DNA of 64,000 nt from Pseudomonadota bacterium (GTDB lineage: Bacteria; Pseudomonadota; Alphaproteobacteria; Micropepsales; Micropepsaceae): NCBI GenBank assembly GCA_016201105.1, contig JACQDN010000030.1, positions 169,014 through 233,013 on the forward strand, written 5' to 3'. The notes under the pieces are model-generated. The model made no database searches. It had not been told where the DNA came from and saw only the letters and a program-made list of their open reading frames with translations. A program made the translations under genes and the position numbers. Below are positions 26,170 to 34,780 of this stretch, piece after piece (the stretch's first letter is position 1; each line of letters begins with the position of its first letter).

Positions 26170-27768
26170 ATGAAAAACGCGTTGGGTCCCATCGCCTGCG
26201 CCGGGTTGAGCGGGGCGGCTTTCTTTCTCTCCACCGGATTTGGGGAGTTGTGGTGGCTTGCCTGGTTCGCACCGGTCCCGGTGCTGGTGCTCGCGTTCGG
26301 CAAAACCAATCCGATGGTGGTGATCGCAGCGGCGATCGGCGCAATGGCGCTCGGCGCCTCGAGCGCGCTGCTTCCTTACCTCGGACTGGTGCCGCTTCAG
26401 ACGATGGGCGCGGCGCTGGCGCTGGAAGGCATCGCCTTCGCGGTCTGTGCGATGGCGGCGCGATTCACCTCGCGCGTTCTTTTTCCCCTGGCGGGACCGT
26501 TGTGTTTCGCCGCGCTTTGGACGGCGTGGGACTTTCTCGCCTCGCACGGACCGGACGGCGCGATCTTCTCGCCGGCTTACAGCCAGGCCGGTTTTCCGAT
26601 TCTGATCCAGTCCGCTTCGCTGGTGGGCATGTGGGGCGTCACATTTCTTGTCGGGCTTCTCGCGGGACTGACGGCGCTTTCTTTCGCAACCCGCAATGCA
26701 ACGCCGGTGCTGCTGGCGGCGGGGCTCTTCGCGCTCAATCTCACGGTCGGCGCGATCCGCATGGAATTGGCCGACAGCGAAAAGACGCGCGTCGTGATGA
26801 TCGACAGCGATATTCTCACGGAAGCCTCGGCCATCGACCGCGAAGATCTGGCGATGGGCGCGATTACGGCTTACGCGGGCAAGAGCCGGCTGCTGGCGCA
26901 AAGCGCAGCGCTGATCGTGCTGCCGGAAAAAATCGCCATCGTGCGGCCGCAGTGGAAAGACGCGGTGCAAAGCGAGTTCCAGCACGTCGCCGATGCCACG
27001 GGGGCGGCCATTGTCGGCGGCTTCAATGTGCAAGGGCCGGCAGGCCTTGAAAGCCAGACCTGGGTGTTTCAATCCAATTCGCCGATGCTCACTTACAACG
27101 AGCGCGTTCCCGGTCCCGCCTTTGGCGCCCAAGCCGATCTGGCTTATTCGGGCGCGACGGACGGCGACGCGCTGATCGAAGCCTCCAGTCACATGAACTA
27201 TCAGGCGCTACTGCGCGAGGATGCGCTGCGCACGCACGCGCCGCTCGTCGCCGTGCCGGCCTGGGACTTCGGCATCGATACGAATCTGCAATCGCGCATC
27301 GCGATTCTGCGCAGTGTCGAAAACGGTTTCGCGTTGGCGCGCAACGCGCGGCACGGCGCGATGCTGCTCAGCGATCCATACGGCCGCGTTGCAGCGATGA
27401 AAAAGACCGGCGGTGACGGCTTTTCCACCCTCGTCGCCAATGTGGCGACCGGCGCGGGTTCCGGCTACACGCTCTATGACGTAATCGGCGATGCGTTTGC
27501 CTGGGTCTGCGCCTGCTTTGCGGGCGCGATGCTATTCGCCGCTTTCGTCCGCATGGTCATGGGCAAGAGCGGATTCAGACTGCGCGATCTGCGCATGAGA
27601 CCGTTCAGCGGAATTTTGCAGCCGGTGTGGAGTGCGAGTTTCACCCTCCCTCGGGAGGGTCGAAAAATTCGTAGCGCAGCGGAGAATTTTTCGGGGAGGA
27701 TCAGGACGCGCTATCTTCCGCATCCTCCCCGAAGCGCTTCGCGCTTCGACCCTCCCGAGGGAGGGTAG
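26170..27768 (+). CDS. Apolipoprotein N-acyltransferase-like membrane protein lacking the catalytic cysteine
   Basis: This 532-residue protein has six to seven N-terminal membrane helices and WLAWFAPVPVLVLAF like Lnt, then a nitrilase-like domain (about residues 215-430). The nitrilase glutamate is present (ALIVLPEKIAI). The expected lysine position reads YNERVPG, and the cysteine position reads VAVPAWDFGIDT with no Cys anywhere in that domain. The motif ILRSVENGFALARNARHG is Lnt-like. The gene looks like a non-acylating Lnt relative. The final 40 or so residues (TLPREGRKIRSAAENFSGRI onward) are encoded by a family-1 repeat. Confidence 0.75.
   Translation: MKNALGPIACAGLSGAAFFLSTGFGELWWLAWFAPVPVLVLAFGKTNPMVVIAAAIGAMALGASSALLPYLGLVPLQTMGAALALEGIAFAVCAMAARFTSRVLFPLAGPLCFAALWTAWDFLASHGPDGAIFSPAYSQAGFPILIQSASLVGMWGVTFLVGLLAGLTALSFATRNATPVLLAAGLFALNLTVGAIRMELADSEKTRVVMIDSDILTEASAIDREDLAMGAITAYAGKSRLLAQSAALIVLPEKIAIVRPQWKDAVQSEFQHVADATGAAIVGGFNVQGPAGLESQTWVFQSNSPMLTYNERVPGPAFGAQADLAYSGATDGDALIEASSHMNYQALLREDALRTHAPLVAVPAWDFGIDTNLQSRIAILRSVENGFALARNARHGAMLLSDPYGRVAAMKKTGGDGFSTLVANVATGAGSGYTLYDVIGDAFAWVCACFAGAMLFAAFVRMVMGKSGFRLRDLRMRPFSGILQPVWSASFTLPREGRKIRSAAENFSGRIRTRYLPHPPRSASRFDPPEGG
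27643..27766. repeat. Family-1 palindromic repeat forming the 3' end of the Lnt-like gene
   Basis: The arms are ACCCTCCCTCGGGAGGGTCGAAAAA and TTCGACCCTCCCGAGGGAGGGT, with inner GGGGAGGATCAGGA and TCCTCCCCGAA. It is read through in frame from the Lnt-like gene and supplies its stop codon. It sits between that gene and the convergent ferritin-like gene. Confidence 0.88.
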
Positions 27769-27771
27769 TTC

Positions 27772-28890
27772 TTATTCCGCCGCCAGCGCGCTTGGGGTCA
27801 GCAGCGACTTTCCGCCGTTGAGCGTCATCAGATATTTGATGCCTTCCTCGGCGATGTCGTCGCCGATCATGCGGTCGCTTTCGCTATGCAGTTCGGCCAT
27901 GTCGACATACGCCGCGTAGGTGGCGCGGGTGCGATCGGTGATGATGCCGGCCTTGAGCAGCGTCTTGATGAGCACGCGGAAGATGGAGGTGGAATCCTTC
28001 ATGCGCTCGCGCAGTTTCGCGTCGGTGAAGGCTTCCATCATGGCGCCTTGCGCCCACTGCCAGTCGAGGCCGAATTCGGCATAGAGCCATTTCTTCTGTT
28101 CGGGCGAGCCGATGTTGCGCAAGAGGCCCATGAAGACTTGCGCGGCCCAATCCTCGATCTTGTTGCGCTCGTCTTCGGAGAGTTTGGGGATGGTGCGGTC
28201 GGCCCAGATCTTTCCGAACTTGTGATGAAAGGCTTCATCCGTCATCACCAGCTGGCAGAGCCGCTTGAGCAGCGGATCTTCGGCGTAGGTGTAGAACGTG
28301 GCGAAGGCGCCCATGGCGAGGCCTTCGACCAGCATCTGCATGCCCACGAGCTTCTTCCACACGAAAGGCGACAGCACCATTTCGGTGAGCAGATTGCCCA
28401 GCGCGGGTCCGACCGGCACCGGCTTGCCCCAGCGCGCTTTGATGTAAGCCGCGAACGCGGTGACGTGGCGGGCTTCTTCGCGGGTCTGGTTGGCGGCGTA
28501 TTCCTGCGCGCCGGGGTCCTTGAGGATGTGGCAGAGCGAAGCCGACAGCGCCAGCGCGCCCTGCTCGCCATGCAGGATCGACGACATCGAAAACAGCACG
28601 CCGGTATTCATGAATTTGATTTTTTGCTTTTCGGTGAGCTTGTCGCCGATAGCCGTCTGCAATTCGAGACTCATCTTCGGCGGGATGAGATAGGCGTTCT
28701 CCATATCCCACGGCGCGTCGAAGTCGATGTACTTCTTGTCGAGCGGATCCCAGAAATGATCGTGGGTGGCGGAGATGATCTTGTCGAAGGCGGTGGAGCG
28801 CCTGCCATAGCGCTCCACTTCCAGCATGGCGGGAAAATCGTGCGGATCGGCGGCATCGTAGGCCGGATCCTTGGTGATGTTGGTGTCCAT
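27772..28890 (-). CDS. Ferritin-like diiron protein, copy B
   Basis: This 372-residue paralogue of the protein at 8643 retains every predicted diiron ligand: ILHGEQGAL, TREEARHV, LVEGLAMGAF and MTDEAFHHKFGKIWAD. The region around residues 60-100 (WDMENAYLIPPKMSLELQTA) is divergent and may line the substrate pocket. It follows copy C on the same strand, with only a family-1 repeat between them and no separate palindromic operator, so it is probably co-transcribed with copy C. Confidence 0.8.
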   Translation of the reverse strand: MDTNITKDPAYDAADPHDFPAMLEVERYGRRSTAFDKIISATHDHFWDPLDKKYIDFDAPWDMENAYLIPPKMSLELQTAIGDKLTEKQKIKFMNTGVLFSMSSILHGEQGALALSASLCHILKDPGAQEYAANQTREEARHVTAFAAYIKARWGKPVPVGPALGNLLTEMVLSPFVWKKLVGMQMLVEGLAMGAFATFYTYAEDPLLKRLCQLVMTDEAFHHKFGKIWADRTIPKLSEDERNKIEDWAAQVFMGLLRNIGSPEQKKWLYAEFGLDWQWAQGAMMEAFTDAKLRERMKDSTSIFRVLIKTLLKAGIITDRTRATYAAYVDMAELHSESDRMIGDDIAEEGIKYLMTLNGGKSLLTPSALAAE

Positions 28891-28903
28891 CGGTTCCTCC
28901 CCA

Positions 28904-29027
28904 ACCCTCCCCTGGGGAGGGTCAAAAATTGAGCGGAGCGAAATTTTTGGGGAGGATCAGGACGAGCTATCTCCTTCCACATCCTCCCCGAAATCGCTTC
29001 GCGATTTCGGCCCTCCCGAGGGAGGGC
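28904..29027. repeat. Family-1 palindromic repeat between ferritin-like copies C and B
   Basis: ACCCTCCCCTGGGGAGGGTCAAAAATT at one end and GAAATCGCTTCGCGATTTCGGCCCTCCCGAGGGAGGGC at the other, with inner GGGGAGGATCAGGA and ATCCTCCCCG. The interior is almost the same as that of the copy at 27643, suggesting recent duplication or spread. It could attenuate transcription from copy C into copy B. Confidence 0.88.
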
Positions 29028-29034
29028 AGTCTCT

Positions 29035-30150
29035 TTACTCCGCGGCCAGCAGCGACGGCGCCGTCATCTTTCCGCCGTTGAGCTTGATGAGATATTTGAT
29101 GCCTTCTTCGGCGATGTCGTCGCCGACCATGCGATCGCCTTCGGCATAGAGTTCCTGCATGTCGATGTAAGCCGCATATACACCTTTGGTGCGTTCGGTG
29201 ATGATGCCGGCTTTCAGCAGCGTCTTGATGAGGACGCGAAAGATGTTGGTGGCCTCCTGCATCTCCACGCGAATCTGGGCGTCGGTGAAGGCTTCCATGA
29301 ACGCTGACTGGCACCACGCGGGGTCGAGACCGACTTCGCGGTAGATCCATTCCTTCTGGTCGGGGCTGCCCAGATTGAACAGCAGGATTTGGAACACCTG
29401 CGCGGCCCAGTCTTCGATCAACTCGTGTTCGCTCTTGGAGAGATTGGGGATCGTGCGATCGGCCCAGATCTTTCCGAACTTGTGATGGAAGGCTTCGTCT
29501 GTCATGACGAGCTGGCAGGTCTGGCGCAGCAGTGGATCGCGCGCTTCCTTGTAGAGCGTGGCGAACGCGCCCATCGCGAGGCCTTCGATCAGCATCTGCA
29601 TGCCGACAAGTTTCTTCCACACCAGCGGCGAGCCGACGAGCTCGTTGAGCAAACTGCCGAGCGCGGGCCCGACTTGAACCGGCTTACCCCAGCGCGCCTG
29701 GATGTATTTCGTGAAGGCGGTGACGTGACGGGCTTCTTCGCGCGTCTGGTTCGCCGCGTATTCCTGCGCGCCCGGATCGCGCAGGATGTGACAGAGTGAG
29801 GCCGAGAGTGACAGCGCGCCCTGCTCGCCGTGCAGGATCGAGGACATCGTCCACAGCGTGTCGAGATTGGCGAGCTTGATCTTGTTACGCTCGTCGAGTT
29901 TTTCCGCGATTGCGGTTTTCAGATCGCCGTTCAATTCAGGATTGACGAGATACTCCTTCTCCATGTCGAAGGGTGCGGAGAAGTCGATGTATTTCCTGTC
30001 CAGCGGATCCCAGAAATGGTCATGGGTAGCGGAGATGATCTTGTCGAAGGCGGTGGAGCGGTCGCCGTAGCGGTTGACTTCCAGCATGGCGGGAAAATCG
30101 TTCGGGTCGACGGCGTTGTAGGCAGGATCCTTGGTGATGTTGCTGTCCAC
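29035..30150 (-). CDS. Ferritin-like diiron protein, copy C
   Basis: This 371-residue paralogue with a GTG start (MDSNITKDPAYNAVDPNDFP) has the diiron ligand motifs ILHGEQGAL, TREEARHV, LIEGLAMGAF and MTDEAFHHKFGKIWAD in the same order as copies A and B. It is first in the minus-strand pair C-B. Its 185-bp upstream region contains one TGACGGTTGCGTCA palindrome matching the sites in front of copy A. Substrate is unknown; the conserved spacing suggests all three use one kind of cofactor chemistry. Confidence 0.8.
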   Translation of the reverse strand: MDSNITKDPAYNAVDPNDFPAMLEVNRYGDRSTAFDKIISATHDHFWDPLDRKYIDFSAPFDMEKEYLVNPELNGDLKTAIAEKLDERNKIKLANLDTLWTMSSILHGEQGALSLSASLCHILRDPGAQEYAANQTREEARHVTAFTKYIQARWGKPVQVGPALGSLLNELVGSPLVWKKLVGMQMLIEGLAMGAFATLYKEARDPLLRQTCQLVMTDEAFHHKFGKIWADRTIPNLSKSEHELIEDWAAQVFQILLFNLGSPDQKEWIYREVGLDPAWCQSAFMEAFTDAQIRVEMQEATNIFRVLIKTLLKAGIITERTKGVYAAYIDMQELYAEGDRMVGDDIAEEGIKYLIKLNGGKMTAPSLLAAE

Positions 30151-30239
30151 AGCGGTGCCCTCCCAGGCGGTTCCAAAACGGCGGTTGGAAATAGTGCTGC
30201 TGAAAAATAGGGGCGTCCCGCAACATTCGCAAGAAAAGA

Positions 30240-30253
30240 TGACGGTTGCGTCA
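30240..30253 (-). promoter_or_regulatory. TGACGC-type palindrome upstream of ferritin-like copy C
   Basis: TGACGGTTGCGTCA differs from a perfect TGACGC-NN-GCGTCA by one base. It lies about 90 bp upstream of the GTG start of copy C. Matching sites occur only upstream of copy A among the stretches I inspected. Confidence 0.55.
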
Positions 30254-30335
30254 CTAAAAATTCTTCATTTTTTCGTTTTGCCCCTCAGGGCGCCTTAACC
30301 AACCGCTTCCATCGCAACCCATTGATCGTGTTAGG

Positions 30336-32624
30336 ATGAATCGTCCGGCGCCGGAGGGAAGCCGCCGGATGCCGGGACCCTCGATGAATTCTGCCTCACT
30401 CGCCAATCGCCGCGGTGCGATCTGGGCATTGCCGCTGGCGGTCTTGCTGGCAGCGGCCGGTCTGATGGTGAGCGACCTGGGCGGGATCGCTTCGCGGCTG
30501 GCCGCGATGCAGTTCGATTCCTACCAATATCTGCGGCCGCGTCCTTATGAAGATCCCGGTCCCAAGACGACGCTGACGGTCCGCACGCTCCAGATCGATT
30601 CCGCCAGCATCGCGAAGTTCGGGCCCTGGCCGTGGCCAACGGCCACTCTCGCCAAGCTGACCGACGAGTTGAAGGCGCAAGGCGCGGCCATCGTCGTATT
30701 CGCCTTTCCTTTGGACAAACAGGATGCCGCCTCGCCCCAGCAACTCGCGGCAAGCCTTCCGCCCGGACCGGGGACCGATCTCGCGCGCACCGCGCTGGCG
30801 CGATTGCCTTCGCCCGACGACGCGCTGGTCCATGCCATGGGGCAGCTGCGCACGGTGACGGGATTCGCCCTGCGCCCGACGCAAGGCGGATTGGACCCGG
30901 GCCCACAAACCGAAATCACGATCGACGGACCTGAGAGCGCATCGAACGCTCTGCGCGAATATGATTTTGCATCCGCCGCTCTCCCCAGAATTGAAAAAGC
31001 GAGCGCCGGAATTGGTGCATTGAATCTGTCACCCGACGCGGACGGCAAATTGCGCGCGATCCCGATGGCTTATCGCTGGAAGGACAAAATCGTGCCGTCC
31101 CTCGAAGCCGAAACCATGCGCCTCGCTGCCGGCCAGCCCGCCATCACGTTGCGCGCGCAGAGCGGCGGGCTTCCCGTGATCGATGGCGGCACGCGCTTCA
31201 GCGCCATCAAATCCGGATTGATCGATGTGCCATTGCGCAAGGACGGCGCGCTTGCCGTCTATTTCTCGGGTCCCAGAAGCGAGCGCGAGATTTCGCCCGC
31301 CGCGCTCGACGCAGGCACGCTCGGCGCGGGCACGTTGAAGAACGCCATCGTCTACATCGCCTCGCCCGATTCGGTGTTCGAAACGCCGGCGGGTCCGCGC
31401 AGCGAAGCGGAGATCCGCGCCGAAGCGATGGAGAACATCCTGCTCGGCACCGCGCTCAAGGTTCCTGCAGGATTGACGGCGCAGCTCATTCTTCTGGCCG
31501 TCACCGGCATCGGGCTCATTTTTTTGTTCGTGCGCTTCGGCGCGTTGTGGGCCGGGCTCTTTGCGGGCGCTGTGATCTTCGCCATCCAGGCCTTCACCTG
31601 GGACATGTTCGCCTCCACCCAGGTGCTGCTGGATTCGACGACCCCGTCTTTCGCGCTGGGTTTTGCGTTTTTGGCAGGACTGGCCGCGCGCAGCGTGGAA
31701 TTCCTGCGCGCGCGCACCGAACTGCGCAGCGCTTTTGCCGATGCCTTGGCGCCGAGTGCGCTCGACAAAATCGCACGCCAACCCGCGCTGCTCAAACTCG
31801 ACGGCGAAACACGCAACGTGACGTATCTTTCCTGCGGCGTGCGCGATTATGCGGAGCTTTCCGAATCCTTCCGCGACGACGCTGCGGGCTTCACCCGCAT
31901 GATGCGCAGCGCGCTGATGCCGTTGGTGAAAGAAGTGTTCGGCCAGGGCGGCACCATCGATCACTATAGCGGCGAAGGCTTTACCGCCTTCTGGAACGCG
32001 CCGCTGGACGACGGCGAACATGCGATCCACGCTTGCGAAGCGGCAAATCGCATGACGATTGCGCTGGCGCGCGTCAATGAGCAACTCGCGGGCGAACGAC
32101 GCTTGGACGGCACCGCGTTCAAACCCATCGAAATCGGCATTGCCGTGACGACGGGACCTGCCATCGCCGGCGGCTTCGGCGATTCGGGGCGCATGGCCTA
32201 TTCGGTGACCGGCGACTGCACGGCGCTTGCCGAAAGCATCCGCGCGCTGTCACAGCAATATGGGCCCGCGGTGATCGTCAGCGACGACACGCGCAAGGCG
32301 GCCGAACGCGGCTTTGCCTTCCTGGAAGTAGACTATCTTGTCATCGGCAGTCGCGCCGAACCGGTGAAACTCTATGCGATGCTGGGAAATCCCCTGATGC
32401 GAGCTTCGCCGAAATTCCGCGCCATGGCGACATTCCACGAACACATCTTCAATTCGCTGCACACCCAGCAATGGGAGAAGACGCGCGAGCTGATCGACCA
32501 ATGCCGCAAGCTCTCCGGCGCCAGCCAGAAGATGTACGACCTGCATTTGAAGCGCGTCGAATATTTCGAAACCAATCCCCCGGGTGCAGACTGGGACGGC
32601 GCGTTCAGGCCGGTGCTGAAGTAG
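30336..32624 (+). CDS. CHASE2 sensor with a degenerate adenylate/guanylate cyclase domain
   Basis: This 762-residue protein has an N-terminal membrane helix, an extracytoplasmic CHASE2 domain (about residues 50-380), three further membrane helices (LILLAVTGIGLIFLF, LFAGAVIFAIQAF, FALGFAFLAGLAA) and a class III cyclase domain from about 490. The catalytic residues look lost. The first metal Asp position in VTYLSCGVRDYAELSE is Gly, the second in HYSGEGFTAFWNAP is Glu, and the usual N...R pair in GDCTALAESIRALS is absent. It is probably a signalling or scaffold protein, not an active cyclase. Confidence 0.8.
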   Translation: MNRPAPEGSRRMPGPSMNSASLANRRGAIWALPLAVLLAAAGLMVSDLGGIASRLAAMQFDSYQYLRPRPYEDPGPKTTLTVRTLQIDSASIAKFGPWPWPTATLAKLTDELKAQGAAIVVFAFPLDKQDAASPQQLAASLPPGPGTDLARTALARLPSPDDALVHAMGQLRTVTGFALRPTQGGLDPGPQTEITIDGPESASNALREYDFASAALPRIEKASAGIGALNLSPDADGKLRAIPMAYRWKDKIVPSLEAETMRLAAGQPAITLRAQSGGLPVIDGGTRFSAIKSGLIDVPLRKDGALAVYFSGPRSEREISPAALDAGTLGAGTLKNAIVYIASPDSVFETPAGPRSEAEIRAEAMENILLGTALKVPAGLTAQLILLAVTGIGLIFLFVRFGALWAGLFAGAVIFAIQAFTWDMFASTQVLLDSTTPSFALGFAFLAGLAARSVEFLRARTELRSAFADALAPSALDKIARQPALLKLDGETRNVTYLSCGVRDYAELSESFRDDAAGFTRMMRSALMPLVKEVFGQGGTIDHYSGEGFTAFWNAPLDDGEHAIHACEAANRMTIALARVNEQLAGERRLDGTAFKPIEIGIAVTTGPAIAGGFGDSGRMAYSVTGDCTALAESIRALSQQYGPAVIVSDDTRKAAERGFAFLEVDYLVIGSRAEPVKLYAMLGNPLMRASPKFRAMATFHEHIFNSLHTQQWEKTRELIDQCRKLSGASQKMYDLHLKRVEYFETNPPGADWDGAFRPVLK

Positions 32625-32636
32625 GAAAAGGAATAG

Positions 32637-32804
32637 TTCGCGCGGAGACGCGGAGGCGCAGAGATAGCGAGTATTCAGTGAATTTCCTTGTGGGCTGATC
32701 AATAAATTTCCGGCGCGCAAAGCGCGCCAACAAGTAGCTGAAGTACTTTCGCGATGTGGACCTCAAGCTCGCTATCTCTGCGCCTCCGCGTCTCCGCGCG
32801 AATT
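32637..32804. repeat. Family-2 large inverted repeat (CGCGGAG type)
   Basis: TTCGCGCGGAGACGCGGAGGCGCAGAGATAGCGAG and its near-exact complement CTCGCTATCTCTGCGCCTCCGCGTCTCCGCGCGAA form arms of about 35 bp around a GGCGCGCAAAGCGCGCC palindrome. This is the best preserved of the three copies. It fills the gap between two convergent genes. Confidence 0.88.
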
Positions 32805-32817
32805 CTTCTTGTTCCTT

Positions 32818-33633
32818 CTACCGCGAAGCCAAACCGTAAATCGCCGCAGGTGTTTCGGTCAGCGCTGCCCAGAACTGGTCGCCATACGAGAAGTGCCACC
32901 ATTCGTCGGGATGGCCGGCGAAGCCTGCTTCCGTCATCACCCAATGCAGCAGGCGGCGGTTGGCGCGGGCTTCTTCGTCGGAGAAGGAAATCGCGTCGCT
33001 CGCGCGTTCGAAATGGTCCCGGTGCGCGATTTCGGTGACGTCGTCGAACAGCGAGCCCATCCAGAGCTGCTCGCCAGAGGTCCAGCGTAGCGTGAGATCG
33101 AGTGCCGCGCCTGTCGCGTGCGGCGCGGGCGAATTTTCATCCACCGTCGGTGCGGCCCAATAGCGCTCGACTTCGCGCACGAGCGCTTCGCCAGCGAGCG
33201 ACGGCCGGCGTTTCTTCAATTCGGCGGGCATCCACACATCGTGGAAATAGGCCTGCACGTCTTTCGGCCGCCAGGCATCGAAGAGAAAAAGTTCGAGTCC
33301 CGATTTGGCAAGCCGCAAGTTCACGTCCTTCAGCCGCGCCGCCACGCCTTCGCGCATGAGAAGATCGGGAATGGAGCCGCCGATCCGGCGCCAATAGGGC
33401 GGATTGCGGTTGATGAAATAATAGTTTTCGCCGGCGATGCCGTGCGTCTTGGCCGGGACAAGCTTTTCGCGGTAGGCCGCGCCGGCTCTGTCGATGACGT
33501 GCTTGCGAAAGCCTTCGCGTGCGGCGCGGATGGGTGTCTGATCGAGGATCGGCCGTTCGCGCAGGGCCGCCAACGCACCGAATGGCGATAACGAATCTGG
33601 CGCCACGTCCGCTTGGCCTTTAGAGTACGTCAT
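32818..33633 (-). CDS. M15 family D-alanyl-D-alanine dipeptidase (VanX/DdpX-like)
   Basis: This 271-residue protein from the ATG at 33633 has FLFDAWRPKDVQAYF, the zinc ligands in SPAPHATGAALDLTL (HxxxxxxD) and DEWWHFSYGDQFW (ExxH). This is the M15D pattern that cleaves D-Ala-D-Ala dipeptide. No signal peptide is evident, so it is likely cytosolic and used for peptidoglycan recycling rather than vancomycin resistance; no van genes are nearby. The longer start at 33663 would share its ATG with the divergent gene. Confidence 0.88.
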   Translation of the reverse strand: MTYSKGQADVAPDSLSPFGALAALRERPILDQTPIRAAREGFRKHVIDRAGAAYREKLVPAKTHGIAGENYYFINRNPPYWRRIGGSIPDLLMREGVAARLKDVNLRLAKSGLELFLFDAWRPKDVQAYFHDVWMPAELKKRRPSLAGEALVREVERYWAAPTVDENSPAPHATGAALDLTLRWTSGEQLWMGSLFDDVTEIAHRDHFERASDAISFSDEEARANRRLLHWVMTEAGFAGHPDEWWHFSYGDQFWAALTETPAAIYGLASR

Positions 33634-33662
33634 ACAAAGAGAAGAATTTCCCGAAAAACACA

Positions 33663-34751
33663 ATGGTTGCCTCGCCCGAACGCTATTTTCCCGAAAACTA
33701 CCGCGATGGCCGCAGCGCTTTCATCGAAGCCTGCGAGGATGGCGGTTTGGGCGTGACCGCGCGCGTGCACCCCAAGGAGCAGGGTGCCGATGCGAAGCCT
33801 CTATTCATGGACGTCGCCACCATCGGTCCGCGCGACGCCAGGAAGGCCCTGCTTCTGATCTCCGGCACGCATGGCGTGGAGGGCTATTTCGGATCGGGCG
33901 TGCAGACGGGTTTGCTGCGCGAAGGTTTGGCGGCTCGCGTCCCCGAAGGCGCCAAGATCGTGCTGCTGCACGCGCTCAACCCTTACGGCTTTTCCTGGGA
34001 CCGGCGGGTGAACGAAGACAATGCCGATGTGAACCGCAACTTCGTCAATCACAAACATCCCCCGCGCAACGAAGCCTATGCCGCGCTCGCCGATGCCATC
34101 GCGCCCAGGGATATTTCGCGCGAGGCGATGAAAATGGCAAACGCGAAGCTGCGCGACTATTCCGACTTGCACGGCGCCTTCGCGCTGCAGGAAGCGATTT
34201 CCAAGGGGCAGTATCATCACCCCGACGGTGTCTATTTCGGCGGCAGCCGTGAGAGCTGGTCGGCCGCGATGCTGAAGGATGTGTTCGGCGAAGAACAATT
34301 CGTCGAGCTCGACAAGCTCCTGGTGATCGATTTTCACACCGGCCTGGGCGAATCCGGCGCCGCAGAAATGATCACCGAAGACGTTCCCGGCACGCCAGCC
34401 TATGCGCGCGCCAGGAAGATCTGGGGCGATCGCGTGGCGTCGAGCGAAGCCGGGGAATCGCTTTCCGCGCCGCTGACGGGCACCATTGACAAGCGCGTGT
34501 CCGAATGGATGGAGCGCACCGAGCTCACCTTCGCGGCGCTGGAAGTGGGCACCGAACCGGTGCGTGAGGTGTTCAACGCGCTGCGCAAGGACAACTGGCT
34601 GCATGCCTTCGGCGGGCTTGAGCGGCCCGAGCGTACCGCCATCAAGAAAGAAATGCGCGCCGCCTTCTATCCCGACGCGCCGCAATGGAAGAAGAGCGTC
34701 TGGCGGCATGCCACCGAAGTCGTGGACGCCGCGCTCAAGGCAATTGCATAA
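33663..34751 (+). CDS. DUF2817/M14-like zinc carboxypeptidase family protein
   Basis: This 362-residue protein has LLISGTHGVEGYFGSGVQ (HxxE metal ligands), LHALNPYGFSWDRRVNEDNADVNRNF and VIDFHTGLGESG (third metal His). These match the DUF2817 branch of M14 metallocarboxypeptidases. FAALEVGTEPV carries the likely catalytic glutamate. No signal peptide is present. It is divergent from the M15 dipeptidase with a 29-bp gap, so the two share a promoter region and may be regulated together. Confidence 0.85.
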   Translation: MVASPERYFPENYRDGRSAFIEACEDGGLGVTARVHPKEQGADAKPLFMDVATIGPRDARKALLLISGTHGVEGYFGSGVQTGLLREGLAARVPEGAKIVLLHALNPYGFSWDRRVNEDNADVNRNFVNHKHPPRNEAYAALADAIAPRDISREAMKMANAKLRDYSDLHGAFALQEAISKGQYHHPDGVYFGGSRESWSAAMLKDVFGEEQFVELDKLLVIDFHTGLGESGAAEMITEDVPGTPAYARARKIWGDRVASSEAGESLSAPLTGTIDKRVSEWMERTELTFAALEVGTEPVREVFNALRKDNWLHAFGGLERPERTAIKKEMRAAFYPDAPQWKKSVWRHATEVVDAALKAIA

Positions 34752-34780
34752 TGGTCTCTAGTTATTGATCCTGCGAAACT

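Noticed and set aside
25395-30150. TetR at 25395 as the regulator of the ferritin-like operons
   Set aside because: Its own palindrome (TGAATGAATATTCATTCA) is different from the TGACGC-type sites, so a link is not supported.
32818-33633. VanX-type vancomycin resistance
   Set aside because: The M15 dipeptidase motif is present, but there are no vanH/A or vanR/S genes nearby; peptidoglycan turnover is the simpler reading.
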